Positions 11,202-23,938 of a stretch of 64,000 bases of DNA are shown piece after piece. The DNA lies in contig CM070723.1 in NCBI GenBank assembly GCA_036346275.1, forward strand, positions 29,518,176 through 29,582,175. The letters run 5' to 3'. The translations under genes were made by a program, and so were the position numbers. This stretch comes from Otatea glauca. Lineage: Eukaryota; Streptophyta; Magnoliopsida; Poales; Poaceae. The notes beneath the pieces were generated by a model. It was not told where the DNA came from. It saw nothing but the letters and a program-made list of their open reading frames with translations, and did not search any database. Each line of letters starts with the position of its first letter. Positions within the stretch are counted from its first letter, which is position 1.

Positions 11202-12967
11202 AGGGCATTTGTTCTTGATAGTCACCTGATTGATAGCGCGATAATCAATGCCATATGCACCAACTCCCATCTTTCTTAGCTGTAAATAGCACAAGCGCTC
11301 CCCAAGGTGACACCGCACCGAATTAACCTTTTGAACAACAAGTCATCCAATGCTTTTTCAATTCCCCCTGAAAGAGATGAGCCAAACAGTAAGGAGACAT
11401 AGAAATAGGTCGGCTGCCTAGAATAAGATCAATTCGGAACTCCACTTTCTGCTGGGGGTATCCCTGGAAGCTCAGAAGGGAACACATCAAAGTATTCATT
11501 CACAACCGGGATCTCCTCAATACGCACAGAGGTACTAGGCTCATCTACAATAGCCATCAAGGTCTATAACCTCAGCATACGACTACCAGGAAAACAAACT
11601 GGCCAGCACAAAAAGGGAATTAGCTGGTGCATTGCCTTGAAAGACCAACTGAACTCTTGACAGAGCCTGCAAGGTAACTGTCTTCCAAAAGAAGTAAATT
11701 TTGGGACGGTACTGTTGCAACCAATTCATACCCAATATAACATCAAAAGGAGCCAACTGAATCACCATGAGATTTGCAATGAACTCCTCATCATTAATGG
11801 TAATGGTGCAACCCAGACAAACCATAGAACTAGCAAAGAGACCACCCGAAAAGCTAACAACCACAGACTTAGCAATATGCTACATCCCCAACTGACCCTT
11901 CTAGCAAACTCAATTGACACAAAAGAATGGGATGCTTCTAAATCGAAAAGAAAAAATGCTTCATGAGAATCCACAATCAAAGTACCTGTCACCACGACCG
12001 AACGCCTAGCCGACTCAGAAGATGGCATGGCGTACACTCCTGGTGGCGCCAGGGCGGTGAGAGCCCCGACACCTTGCTGTGGCGGCACTGGAACTGGAGG
12101 CAACGTAGTGATCAAAGGTGAAGCCGATAGCTAAGGGTGCCCGAAAAAACCCATAGGTGGCGTCCAGGATGAAGGTTGTGGAAGAGTAGGAGCAGCAACC
12201 AACATCTGGACTAACCCTCTAGAAGAAACGACTGAAGTCGAGGTAGGTGACACCGATTCCCACTTGAAGATGCTAAAGGGGTTCTTCCGGCACACACGCT
12301 CCATATGACCAAGCCGGCCACATCGATGGCACTTCCCGGTCCAAGAACACTTAGCAGCATGGTGATCACCATCACACTTGAAGTAGATCATACCCTGCCT
12401 AAGGACAGGACGGAAAGCTGAAGTTGTCGATGGAGGACGGGGTGCTGATGAGGAAGGCAGCCGTGACTGCTTCACCTTGGCCATGGATGAGGAACACTGT
12501 CCCCCCTTGAACTTCTTGGAGGAAGGTCGCTGAAAAGACGAACCTCCCTCTTCAAAACTCATGTTCTGGCCACCACCAGAAGCTACCGAAACTTCTGAAC
12601 CATCAGGGTTTTGCTTATCCCTATTGAGCTCCAACCTCTCCAGAAAGGTCACCAGCACACCTGGGACAGCCACAGGAATAGCTGTAGGAATAGCTATAGG
12701 GGGAACTGCAACTATAGGAGCTGCTCGAACCTACTGGTGGAGCTCCTGCACCTCTCATTGCAAGGCCTGCAAAAAAGCCACAAACGCAGCCTCAACCCCT
12801 GCCGTAGACTGCCTAGCAAAAACAACTCCCTGGACTGGCTCTTGGTTGTCGAGCGAGTTGCTTCCCTTAACGATTGACTCATCAACCTCCTGTGATGGAA
12901 GTCCACAACCTTTACCACGACTACGACCTCCACGGCCACTACGACCACGACCTCTACCTCTTGGCAT
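11202..12967 (-). pseudogene. Tekay-like gag, protease and RT start
   Basis: Start chosen at the ATG at 12967 (MPRGRGRGRSGRG, a basic Gly/Arg-rich N-terminus). Two in-frame stops follow near 12755-12720. Gag lacks the large central capsid region seen in relatives: the frame passes quickly to VTFLERLELNRDKQN and the Ser/Pro-rich linker. A CCHC zinc knuckle (CHRCGRLGHMERVC) lies at about 12320-12280. The aspartic protease motif at about 11944-11933 reads DLEASHSF, so the usual Gly after the catalytic Asp is Glu and the next residue is also changed. RT then starts (YRAINQVTIKNKCPLPR) and is cut at 11201 by the inserted element. It continues at 5347. Confidence 0.8.
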
Positions 12968-13258
12968 AGCTACACCCCAAAATATACACATTCATACAAT
13001 CAGATCATACGTAAAAATTGCATTATGTAGTATCATATTCACATTCATCATCATAACTCAAATGAAACATTTAAGCGCAATGCTATGATTTACCATACCC
13101 TTCCTACTATGCACCAAAGTGTATCAAAATTTGAAGTTATTGCCTATGGCAAGATTTTAAAGAGTGAAAACCTAAGCCATGTTTCTAATTTCACAAAGCA
13201 AAATTTTAGTTCACACTAAAATAGTTTAATAAATTCATACACCACGGACCTAAAGCCC
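12968..13258 (-). other. Short leader between PBS and gag
   Basis: About 290 bp of AT-rich sequence with no reading frame of note between the primer-binding site and the gag ATG. Confidence 0.6.
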
Positions 13259-13270
13259 GCTCTGATACCA
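13259..13270 (-). other. Primer-binding site (tRNA-iMet type)
   Basis: The minus strand reads TGGTATCAGAGC two bases after the 5' LTR end at 13273. This fixes orientation: the right LTR is the 5' LTR. Confidence 0.9.
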
Positions 13271-13272
13271 AT

Positions 13273-15447
13273 TGTAACACCCCGGCACCTACATGCCCTG
13301 AATGTCATCTTACTAGGCCTTTACACTAGTATTTAACCCACATTTACTAAAAAATTTCAGCAACATCATACAAACACTTCAAGACAAAAAGCAAAATGTA
13401 CCAAGTATTTCCAACAAGTATTGACATTAAACATAACCTCAACAATAACAATTAATTTATTTATTCATTAACTAAGCATGTTCCGAAATACTAAATATTA
13501 TGATGACAGTGGAGCAATTGACATGTGTCGTGTCTGTGCTACTCCCATTCCCGCCATACCGGCCTCAAAGTACCTAAAATATTAAGCAAACAAGTGTGAG
13601 TCCAAGACTCAGCAAAGTGCATCGTACAACAATAACAACACATGTAAATAACCATTAAATAAAATACATCATATCATGTTATCCATACATAAAGGAAAAC
13701 TCATCAATTCAAATCTCTTCATCCAATTCATTAGTGCAATGCATTATACTTTATGCTCAAATGCATCTCTTTTTCTCTTTGCTTATACCGGTATAGCTGA
13801 GTGTACACCCGTCGGTGTCGCACTCTCCCTTCCATCCCAGTGGAGGGGCCTACAAAGTAGGTCTTACTCCCATCCACATCCCTTGGAGGGGCCTACCATA
13901 GTAAGTCTTTCGTGCCCACCACAGAGGCCCACACAGGTCACCTCTTCCATCATGTATGCACATATGCAGATGACATGAATAATTTTAAAGTTGCATCTTT
14001 TCCAATAATAACAAAACCATAAGCATAAATATTATGATTGTCCCAAACGTAATCATGCGTAAAAATAATGGTAATAAGGCATGTGAAACATTTAGACCAG
14101 CTAGGTAGCAATCCTCATTCGAACTTCGATCCAACTATAACCATCAACATATTATATGCACTTGCCTTTATCCACGAGGAGCGGAGTGGCGCGAGGTTGA
14201 GGCCACTCACGAAGTCACACCTCCTGAAATAAATTGCATGTCTCAAAACAATGCAATCACAGTATAGAAAACAAACATAGCGACGTCGAACCTACCATAA
14301 CCCCAATTTTTAACTTCCACAAACGACGCAAAACCACACCTTGCGGTCCCGTTGGTCTAAAGGCTATAAGTCCAAACCCAAGAGCCCAAACAAAGGGAAC
14401 CAAGAACTTTATAAAAACTACACAAGAATACCTACAATATTTTAGATACCCATATTTTTTAATGACTACAAGAAAACCCCCTGAATTCAACCTACAAAAC
14501 CGATCTGTCCTCAACCTGGACAGTAGCCTTCACAATTTCGTAACTATTTTTATAAAACTCAAAATTAAGCAAATGATGATATTTTTAAAATATAATGGAA
14601 ATTTCCTAGCTATCTCTAGTAATTGAAATAATTTTATTTGGCCTCTAATTAGCCCTAATTTGCTAATTACTGCGGCTATTGCTAACAGGCACAAATTCTG
14701 GACAGCAGTGTTTCAAAAGGCCATAACTTTTAAATTGCTTAACCAAAATATGTGTTCTTGGTCTCTAATTAAACTTAAGACAACGGTCTACAACTTTCTC
14801 AACAGCCAACCCCTCTGAAAATGGCAAAAACTATTTCGAAACTCATATCTAAAATCGCAAACAGCACTGCACGAGTCCAGAACCAATCTAGACCTAAATT
14901 CCCCCAAACCATCCTATTCGTAGCACTAAAAATAGGCAAAAATAACATGATATTCCCACAATTATAGAACCAAATCCACTCATTCTCAGAAATCTACGAG
15001 AATTATACCTTCCCGCAGAACCACGAAACAACGTCGAAAACGGAATCCCCTCGTCAAACCGAACAATCTCCACCCCTCTTAGCAAATCAAATCCACTCAG
15101 AGCAGGCAAGAACTCGGCTGGAAGGAGCCAGGAGGGAGCCAGAAATGCACAGGAGAATGGGGAAGGGCGCACGGCCACTAGGAGGGAGGCGTGTGGTTGA
15201 GGGGAATGCTGCTGGTGGGAGGGTGGGGAAAAAGGGCTAGGGTTTGGGTGGTGCTGGCTCCATGGGCTAAAAACCCACCACTAAAAGCCCACATGTAGGC
15301 CTGCTAAGCCCAAAATGGCCTACAATAGCTATGCAGTCTCTAAAAGCCCACAAACGGCCCAAAAACAACCCCGCGAGGCCTAACTGCCCGCAAAAACCCC
15401 AAATTTCATCCCAAAATAGCAAAAATAAATAAATTTTGGATATTATA
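13273..15447 (-). repeat. 5' LTR of the Tekay-like element
   Basis: 2175 bp on the plus strand from TGTAACACC to TATTATA (the left LTR has TATTACA). It carries the palindrome TATACCGGTATA at 13784-13795, a hairpin ACACC/GGTGT at 13805-13818 and a CCTAC/GTAGG hairpin at 13849-13861. The part near 15110-15260 is purine-rich on the plus strand. Confidence 0.9.
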
Positions 15448-15551
15448 GAGACCATGTGTAGAAGGGTGCTATAGTGCTCTAGTTCATGAAGAGTGACCAC
15501 TAGAATGTAGATATCTTCACCAAGTCTTTGGATAGCTCTAAGTTTGTGGCC
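15448..15551 (+). pseudogene. C-terminal end of SIRE RNase H
   Basis: One frame reads IVL-stop-FMKSDH-stop-NVDIFTKSLDSSKF and then VALRGEIGV, the typical end of Copia RNase H. The two stops are TAG where related elements have Gln. This proves that the Copia element resumes after the Gypsy insertion, with most of RT and RNase H lost in between. Confidence 0.75.
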
Positions 15552-17520
15552 TTAAGGGGAGAGATTGGAGTCATGTGTCCTTACCGCATTTCTTGAGGGA
15601 GAGCTGGTTTTGTATATTATGTATTATATATAATTACTTATTGCATTTCATTTCTTTTTTGCATCTTCTACGTATTTTTCTGTAGAGTTCTGAGTTCTCT
15701 TCACTTAGACTTCTAGGATACTTTGCATGGACCTCTCATCTTATGTTATAGGTTGCTATCATGCTTAATTAGTTGTTCTCTCTTCTCTCTAGACTAAGTT
15801 CCCTCATAATCTTGTGGGTTTAGCAGGTGTTGGGCCCCTTGGATAGATAGGATCTATATGTACTCCCTAGTTTGGGGAAGAAGAGAGCGAGTTTGAGTCA
15901 TAGTGTTCTCTTCATCTTCTCTATACTCTATAGACCACCCAGTATTTAGTTTCTTGACTTTCTCTTCTCATTCTGTGTTTCTGGTTTTAGTAGAATTCAT
16001 TTGGGGTTTTCTGCACTTAATGTTACTATAACTCAAGTTGAACCAGAATTATGCTTAAAATTGACTCACTTGTTCAGAGGGAGTTTTGAGAAGTTTTTCA
16101 TTCTTCATGCATTGCATATAGACTTCATTCTTTGCCTTAAATGAGCTTTGTCTATTATGCAAATGAATTGTCATTCATGTTATATACCTTGCTACTTTTT
16201 AGAAGATCCATAATAGCTTAGTCATGTCCAATTTCCTATTACTTCATCGTGCTAAGCTTGCTAAAAATTAAAATTTGAGCTTTAACGAAAACTGATGAAA
16301 CTTGTAGGTTTTACTTGCTATATTTTATTACTAGGTGCATATGCCATGTTTTGTGAAATCTTGGACTTCTACTAGTCCCTAGAGCAACTTGGGTGAAGCT
16401 ACATTATTTCATATTAGAATCATTAATTTGCTTATAAATCTAAGTGCTTAAAATGATCAAATATTGACTTTTATGTGCCAAAATTGATCTCAACACTATA
16501 CATTCATGAGACGGCTTTCCATTACACTTGGGATGAACTTGGAATGTATTGTGTATGACCAAGACCATTCTTTTAGGTGTCATGCTTGAGATGGTCGACT
16601 ATGGCATGAGTCAATCAAAAAATAAAAAAATAAAAAAAACAAACATGAGGAAGAGAGTGAAGACTAGGAGGCCTTTATTGATAGCTCCAAGTTGAGGATG
16701 TGTTTTGCTAGGATAAGCTCTTCAAACCTCATTATATGCTGGAAGAGAGTGAAGCCTAAGAGGCCCTTGTTATTGGCTCCTAGTAGAGGAGGTGTTTTGC
16801 TTTGTTAAGCTATCTAAACCTCGTTGTGTGTGTTCTAAAATTCACATTCACAAAAGATAATTGAGCAAGAAGATTATCTTATGCACTTGTAGCTCCCCAA
16901 AGTGTTGACTAGGTTGAACTATAGGTTATCAATTTGATCCATGGCATGACTTTGCTTCTAGTTTGAAGATTATGCTAAGTGTGGCTCTTGTTGAAAGCAT
17001 ACAAAAATAGCATAGTCTTATTTTTGCTTGCTAGCATGCATATTGAAATATGCAATTGGATATGACTTTGTTCAGCACAATCTGAACTTGAGTAGCTTGG
17101 TGTCATACTTTGTCTTTATGTTCACTTGGATAATCTTCAAAGCTCTTATAGGATGTATCTCATGCATACATGCTTTCTTTTATGCCTATATTGCCAAAAA
17201 TGGGAGAAATGTGTAGAATGCATATTTAATGGAAAGAAATATGAAAATGCATGTTGCTTCTTATGGTCATGGTGAAAAATTTTATTTTCTTTGAATCATA
17301 AGCAAAATTGAGATTTCTTGAGTTTTTAAAGCATTTGTGGACAACTTGTCCTTTTCTATTGTTTGCTCTAAATCTCTTCTTGCTAACTTAGTCAAGATCT
17401 TTGTTTTCTTTTGCATTTGGACCAAGTGTTGCTTTGCAATCAAATTGCTTTCTTCTTCCTTTTTCAAATTCAAATTTGTGTATTTTCAGTGTTTGACAAT
17501 ATACTCAACAAGGGGCCGAT
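15552..17520 (+). other. SIRE 3' non-coding region and polypurine-like tract
   Basis: About 2 kb, AT-rich, with two related blocks (16652-16735 and 16740-16820, both containing GAAGAGAGTGAAG and GTGTTTTGCT). SIRE elements have a long region here that sometimes carries an env-like frame. The only candidate is a short hydrophobic frame at 17028-17216, not convincing. The tract AACAAGGGGCCGAT just before 17521 is the likely polypurine tract. Confidence 0.55.
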
Positions 17521-17957
17521 TGAGAGACCATGAAGTGGTCTACCTATATTTGGGATAAGTAATTAACTATGTTTGAGCTTATGGTGCTCACGTTTGAGTT
17601 TGTTTTGAATTAATTTTGAATTTGAAGCAATTTGATGTGTTTGTTAGGGTGGACGGCACTATCAGTCCTGGGCAGCGGTGCTGCCAACCCTAAGGTACTA
17701 TCGGGTCTAGGTTGGTAGTAGTTATTTTCCAGGAGGGTGATTTTTCAGGTCATAGGGAAATAGGCACTACCGGCCTTCGGGGTGGTAGTACCAGCCGGTG
17801 GAACTATCGGGCTTTAGTTGGGGGTAGTTATTTTCCAGAACGAGATTCTGTGAACTAGAAATTGTGCTTAAGCGAGTTTCATTGCATATTTTTGTTGGGC
17901 AATACTATGTAATGTTTTCTTGTCTTTGATGGCTGCAGGACTTCGGAGCTAGGTCAC
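17521..17957 (+). repeat. SIRE 3' LTR, segment 1
   Basis: It begins TGAGAGACC, like the SIRE solo LTR at 42306 (TGAAAGACC), and follows it closely (GTCTACC, TTTGAGCTT, GTTTGAGTTTG). A cluster of short words such as GGTAGTA, CACTACCGGCC and ACTATCGGG lies at 17655-17830. It is cut at 17957 by the solo Gypsy LTR. Confidence 0.75.
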
Positions 17958-20900
17958 TGTAACACCCCAAAATTTGCAAATAAAATTATTTTATGACTAT
18001 TTGTGCTTTTTCAAATTTTTTGGATTTTTCTGGATTTATTTAGAATTTCCAAAAAATAATTTATATTGGCTTATTTGTGAAAAGTATTTATTTAAAACCA
18101 AAGTCAAAATAAAGTTTTGTCAAAAATATTTTATTTGAGTTCAGAATGTCTCAAAGTATTTATGAGAATTATCTGGGATTTTTCCTGATATTTTAATTGC
18201 TTAAAATAGATTAAACTAATTTCTATAATTATTTTAAATCGTAAAGCATTAGAAAATTTCGTGAACAAGATTGGTCGAGCCCAAAGACGCGCATGCGTGG
18301 GCCTGATCTTTGGCGCCCGCTAGCCCGCTCCGCCGCCGTCCCGCGTGGCAACCGTTGGATCCAGATCGGACGGCTGTTCCCTTCGCGAAACCCTAGCGCG
18401 GTCGGCCGTTGGATCAAGATCGTGCGGTTGAGATCGTGCGGCGTTGTTTTGGAAAGAGCTGATCGCATCCGTTGATTTTGGAAAGTGCGGATTGGATCAG
18501 ATCGCCCGAGATCTAATCGTGGCCGTTGATCGCGAATCGGACGGCTGGGCATCTTCGTCTCCGATTCGGGTTTCCAAACTCGCCGCCGCACGCTGTCTCC
18601 GCCGTGGAGAGCTAGGGTTGCCTTTTTAGGGCACCTGCCGAGGATATAAAAGCCGTAGCCCGCACTCCGAGGTTCGCCAGCTCGCTCCGCATCGTTTCGT
18701 CGGTAAGTTTTCGCCTGCGCTACCACCGCTCGTGCATTAGTGCTCGCCGGAGATCCAGATCGCGCCGTCGATCGTTTTTCCCCTGTTTCGTCGCCGTCAA
18801 GCCGCCTCTCGCTGAATCGGTTCCAGATCCGGAGTCACTGTTCCAAGACGCGTCGAGGCCGCCACTTCATCTCGCCGGAGTCGCGCCAAAACGCCGTTCG
18901 GGTGGTCGTCTTCCTCCACTCCGGTGCAAGTCCGACGCCGTGCCGCCATCTTCGTCGGGAAACTTCATCAACAGTTGGATCTTCGTCGGACCGCTGTGAT
19001 CGTGCCACGTCTAGGGTAAGTGTTGGCCGTTGGATCGGTCTGATCGGTTAGGATTGAGTCGCGTAGGTGTAGATCGGTAGCCATCGGATCCCCTCGCGGA
19101 TGCGCGCCGCGTGTCGAGCATCGGCACGGGCGGCTTCGCAGCCAACCTGGGCGCGCCGCGTGTCGGGCACGTGAGGCGAGGCGCCGTGCGCCGCGTCCAC
19201 GGTGGACCAGAGGCGGTTCCATGGACCAGGTCTGTGCGCTGAGGTGACGTGTTAGTGCCTGATTGGCTCGGGTCAGGGCTGATGTCAGCAGGATGCAATA
19301 AAGATCTTTTCCAGTAGAAAAATAATTCGGGAAAATCGGAAATTCTATTTTCTATATTTTCAGTATTTATTCAAACTTCAAAAGGCTATATCTTTTGCAT
19401 TTTAACTCGGATTTGAGTGATTCAAGTTTCTAAAAAATTTTAAAATCAAGATCTATTTATTGGTGAATTTTATTTTATTTTTTTATTTTCTTTGCTGTCT
19501 AGTTTGGTGTTTATTTCCTATTTTAGCATCGTTTCGCGTAGACGTTGAACTGCTCGGTGATCCGGAAGAAGATTCGTCGCTTCAAGACCCAAGCTCAGAG
19601 CAAGACCAGCACCTACTCCAAGGCAAGTTGTGCTTTGACCATGTTGCACCTGATTTCACAAAATTGCTATTTTTGTCTCTTAAACTTTATGCATGATACT
19701 TTATGTGTATAAATGATTTCAATTAATCTGGGAATTAGATAATATGCCTATTTGAATTAAATCATACATTGTCAATTATATGCCATGATCTAATTGTCAC
19801 CCTAAGATGGTTAATTAATAGTTGGTTAATATTGATATTCAACATGGGCTAGTTAGACCGTCATAGATTGCTTAGCCATGCCACGTCATCACATTTGTCC
19901 GAATGTTGATACTTAATTTTGACTAATGGAATATGGAACAATGTTTAAGAATTGGTGTGTCATGTGTTGTCACACAGTGATATCAAGTTGTCGTGGCGAG
20001 GAGGTCACACAACTAGATTGAAATGTCGGTGGCACGTGGTGCTTGGTAATCAACTGGGGTGGTAATGATTTAGATTGGGGCAAGTGGCAAGGGGCAGTGT
20101 GCCAAGGTGGACCAGGATTGGCAGGGGTATGTGGAAGTCTTGCCTTAATCACTTTAAGGACTTAACCTTGCAAGCCTTTGACTGAGTCTTTCTTGCAACC
20201 ACATGTCGAAATGGGACAATTTAGTGAATAATTTGTGAAGCCTAGATTTTGGTACTGTCGTGGTGAATAGTGAGTCCCGGGTTTACGGTTAAACTCACAT
20301 GGCGTAAGAGGGGGGCCCTGTTGTGGTGGTTAACCCTTCAGTGTTGAAACCTTAGCGAGCAAGATCGGGTCTAGGTGTAGCATTGTAAAGGCTTTGTTAT
20401 GATCACTCGCCTTGGTGGTGTTTGGTTGTATCGTGTGGGTAAAGTGCATAACCTCCGCAGAGTGTACAATCTATTCGAATAGCCGTGCTCACAGATTGGG
20501 CAATGCTCAGAATTACAGCTTAAGGGTTAGACTTTTGTTAAACAAAACTTATTGGGATGGCAGGGTGCCATGGAGAATGGAAATTGATTTAGGATTGGAA
20601 ACTTGGTTTACTTCAGAAATGCTGAATCTATTAATTATTGTTATTTGTTTTACTGTTTTCAATCTATTTACTGTATTCTTGTTAAATTACTGCAAAATAG
20701 CCATATTAGCCATTCCTTTGGATTAAGCCAAGCATATAGAATATTAGACTTGCATTGCTGTGCACAACTTGTTGAGTGCTTTATGTACTCACCCTAACAA
20801 CAACAACTTCAGAAGAGGAAGAATCTACGCCTTTCGTGGAGGAGGATTATATGGGTGCGAATGCTTAGGGTCCTAGCCTCGTCAGTTGCCTGCGATGAAC

Positions 20901-21135
20901 TGGGGAGCTGCTACGCTTATTTATTTTTCCGCTGCTGCTTATTTGCTATTTCTTTTATAAGCCCTGTGTGGCAATAATCATGTAAGACAACAGTTATTAT
21001 TAATTATTGAAGTTATGCTATATTCCGTTGTGTATGACTATGATAGCATCTATGTTGAGCCTGTATGCACTAGCGTGATCCTGGACTAGTGCGGTATACA
21101 CAGAGGGTCCGGATTTGCAAATTCGGGTCACGACA
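17958..21135 (+). mobile_element. Solo Gypsy LTR with perfect target duplication
   Basis: 3178 bp, TGTAACACC...CACGACA, flanked by GTCAC at 17953-17957 and 21136-21140. No PBS, PPT or coding sequence, so it is a solo LTR left by LTR-LTR recombination. The 5' part is AT-rich (to about 18240), then a GC-rich block (18270-19260) holds TATAAA at 18645-18650 and the presumed transcription start. Long frames in the GC-rich block are composition artefacts. Confidence 0.9.
18645..18650 (+). promoter_or_regulatory. TATA box of the solo Gypsy LTR
   Basis: TATAAA preceded by a GC-rich U3-like stretch and followed about 30-40 bp later by the likely R start. Confidence 0.65.
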
Positions 21136-22344
21136 GTCACGGGGAGGCGGAGGAGACCAGGACTAGGCTAGGAGAGCTGAGGTCCAAACGGTTAGGGTAA
21201 CGCCGATGATGACTGAGGCCGGGAAGTCGATGCAAGCCGAGAAGACAAGGAACTATTGTTGTTGCACATGGCGAGCAACAACATGGTGGTCTAGGACTAG
21301 GCTTTAGAGAGGAGTTGAGGTTGAGAACAATAAAGGAAGCTGGGGCTATCATGGTGAAACGGTCAAGAACATGTGATGCGCCAAGTGACTTGGGCCGTTT
21401 GCAAGTGAGTACAATTTGGGGGAGTTTGGACGCGTGAGAGGCTTGGTAGGAAGTTATTAGGGCCACATGGAAGGTGACAGAGCATGGGCGATGCTTTGAG
21501 AGGAAGGAAAAGGCCAGTCGTAAGGCAAATTGGTAATTTGCCTATTACAGAGATCGAAGAGGTTTAAAAAACTGCGGCGCTAACCTAAGTGGTTTAGGTC
21601 AAGTCAAAGTGGGCATGGACACGAATGTGGGCTCGTGAAGCGAATTGGATCGTCATGGAGAAAGCCACTTTCAAAAGCGTGCGTGTGTGTGTAAAACCCG
21701 TTATGTGTTGGGTTAACGGGTTAGCCCTTGTGAAATGTGGATGGTATCCAATTATGTGTTAAGGTCTATGGTTAGAGTTGCCTCCTCTATATAAGGGCTT
21801 GAAAGATATGGAGGGAGGAAAGCCTCTAAAGCTCTAGGTGAAGGATTAAGGTTTCCACAAGATTTTTTGGATCTGGCATGTATGAGAGTGCTCCCTGGGA
21901 GCTTTGCCCTCTTTTGGAGAGGCTTTGAAATCATCCACCTTGATCTGAAATAGAAATCAAATTCGTGATCAGGTTCTTGCTCAAGTTTTTGTCTTCCTTC
22001 TTACATGAGTTTTTCGATCTCTCTTGATTTGTTTCTCTCTTGATCTAGGTTTGTCAAGGATGAATGATTGATGGATGAATCATCTGTAGATCATATCCCA
22101 ATCATCTAGTCAAGCTTTAACAAGATCTCCCAAATTCTTCTTAAGAATCTAGTTTTTAGTATGAGAAGGAAGGATAAATGCTAGATCATGTTCTTGAGTA
22201 TTTGAGGGCTATTTCTTTGGTATTCTAGCTTACTGTGACATGTGGGAAATCATCTAAGATCATTTCAACCATCAAATCCTCACGAGCAAGCTCAAGATGA
22301 TGTTTGTGCATTTGACCTGTTTTTCGTGCAACCTTCACTAAATG
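21136..22344 (+). repeat. SIRE 3' LTR, segment 2
   Basis: Continues the LTR after the first solo-LTR insertion. It matches 42640-43495 of the SIRE solo LTR (for example GAGAAGACAAGGAA and GACATGTGG). A TATATAAG box lies at 21788-21795. It is cut at 22344 by the second solo Gypsy LTR. Confidence 0.75.
21788..21795 (+). promoter_or_regulatory. TATA box of the SIRE 3' LTR
   Basis: TATATAAG in the context CCTCCTC...GGGCTTG, at the position corresponding to TATAAATA at 42983 in the SIRE solo LTR. Confidence 0.55.
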
Positions 22345-22729
22345 GGTAACATCCTCAAAATACAAGAAATGAAAATAAAAATTTGAAAGTATGAATGTGA
22401 TTTATTCCTGAGTTTTCTAGCATTTTTTTGGGATTTCTTGATTTTCAGCCCCAAAGAAAAATAATTTTTAATAAGGGGTTCTTGAAAGATAAATCATGGA
22501 AATAGACAACATATAATAATAAATTATAGAAAAATATTATTTAAATATATCAAATCTCCAAAAGAGCTTATAATAAATTTAAAAGCACTATGGGCACATT
22601 AAATAATGATAAGAAAGCAAACACAATAAAAATTGACTATGAACATGAACTATATCTGAATTTATTAAAAATATACGGACCATATATTATCCTAAAAATC
22701 TTACCAAGTCATCTAGAGTACTACAATAT

Positions 22730-23377
22730 TGTTTGCACCAAAATTTGGCAAGCACGGTTAAATCGGTAATCCAAAAACAGCAAGATACGATTATGATGAC
22801 ATATCAGGATATTTTGAAACAGTACAGATCGTTAAGGAAATCACCCTCAAAATAGAGACCGATACGAATACAACTCCCAAATCGTGTCATACTTGTACTC
22901 TATCGGCCGGCGGATATAAAAGGGGAACAAGGGAAAGCCGCAAGACAACAACACAATCAAACCCACAAATTTACGTTGTTCTCTTTTCTCCTATCGACTA
23001 GGAGTAGCTTTTGTAACTTAGAATCTTTTCTATAATTTGATTTTGATCAATAAAGTTGTGCATCGCCGATTGTTGATCTTCATCAATTACGCCCAGGTTT
23101 GATTTATTCTGATTCTGCTGCGCAACGCCTTCTTCGAAATTGATCGACCTTTATCGTCCGATTAGCCTTAATCGGCTAGTTGGACTTACCCTTTTGCCTC
23201 GATTTAATTGGCTTTGAGCTTATTGAATTTAAGCCGATTGATCTTCACGATCGGTTTTAAATAAAGTTCATATTTCACCTTGTCGATTATATGTCAAATC
23301 GACTGTCGCGCTCTGAACCAGGTGTTCATCCAGTGTGCTGTTGTTAGAAACCCTGCCTCAAGTTTTTGACATCAACA
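22730..23377 (+). repeat. 5' LTR of the Tat element
   Basis: 648 bp, TGTTTGCACC to ATCAACA, with TATAAA at 22915-22920. It lacks the 38-bp duplication seen in the 3' LTR. Confidence 0.9.
22915..22920 (+). promoter_or_regulatory. TATA box in the Tat 5' LTR
   Basis: GGATATAAAAGGGG context, conserved in the 3' LTR at 34120-34126. Confidence 0.7.
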
Positions 23378-23382
23378 CACTC

Positions 23383-23400
23383 TTGGCACGCCCAGTGGGA
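23383..23400 (+). other. Primer-binding site of the Tat element
   Basis: TGGCACGCCCAGTGGGA starts six bases after the 5' LTR. It is of the type found in grass Tat elements and differs from the tRNA-iMet type used by the other elements here; I do not assign the tRNA. Confidence 0.65.
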
Positions 23401-23938
23401 CCTATAATGTCTTCATCAGGGAAGTCGATTCCACCATCTAATCTCAACGCTAAAGCTATAATTGTCCCTACACTAGACGATTTAACGCCTGAGCAACGTA
23501 GAGAAATCGAAGATCGAAAAACTGCTCTCGAAGAGATGATGCTAAATTGTTATCAGAAGACTCGACGCGGCGTCACTCAGAAAACCGCTTTGCCGACGAT
23601 TAATGCCCTAGGCGATGCAGGTGTTACAGAAGGACCGGTAAGTCGATATCTGCAAGCTCAAGCTGAGCTATCAGCTATGATTAATCAATCTGTGCACCAT
23701 GCTCTGATAAACCAATCATCGGCTCTTGTTACAACACTTAAGCCGATGATTGCAAATAGTGTTAAAACTATCGCCCAGGAGTTGGCTTCATCCGGGAGTC
23801 TGCTCGACCCGATGCAAGCTCTGCCAAGCTACCCTATTTTCTCAATAGCACAAAGCACGCAAAGCACGTTAGCCGATCCTAAACCATCGGCTATAACCTC
23901 AACCCCAACCATGATGCCAACTCAACCTACCATCATAC

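Larger units (their letters stand above)
936..15447 (-). mobile_element. Tekay-like chromovirus Gypsy element
   Basis: Two long LTRs (936-2685 and 13273-15447), a tRNA-iMet-type PBS beside the right LTR, a polypurine tract beside the left LTR, and gag-protease-RT-RNase H-integrase order on the minus strand define an LTR retrotransposon. The integrase C-terminus runs into a chromodomain-like region, which with the long LTRs suggests the Tekay/Del clade. It is split inside RT by a gag-only element (5356-11193). LTR ends are TGTAA...TTACA. No matching target duplication is seen: CCAAC on the left, GAGAC on the right. Stops, frameshifts and an altered protease motif make it defective. Confidence 0.85.

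Noticed and set aside
17028..17216. Hydrophobic 62-codon frame, possible env-like remnant in the SIRE 3' region
   Set aside because: Too short, no signal peptide or fusion features, and low-complexity AT-rich sequence readily gives hydrophobic frames.
18229..18726. 165-codon minus-strand frame in GC-rich sequence
   Set aside because: Lies in the GC-rich promoter part of a solo LTR; no domain, composition-driven.
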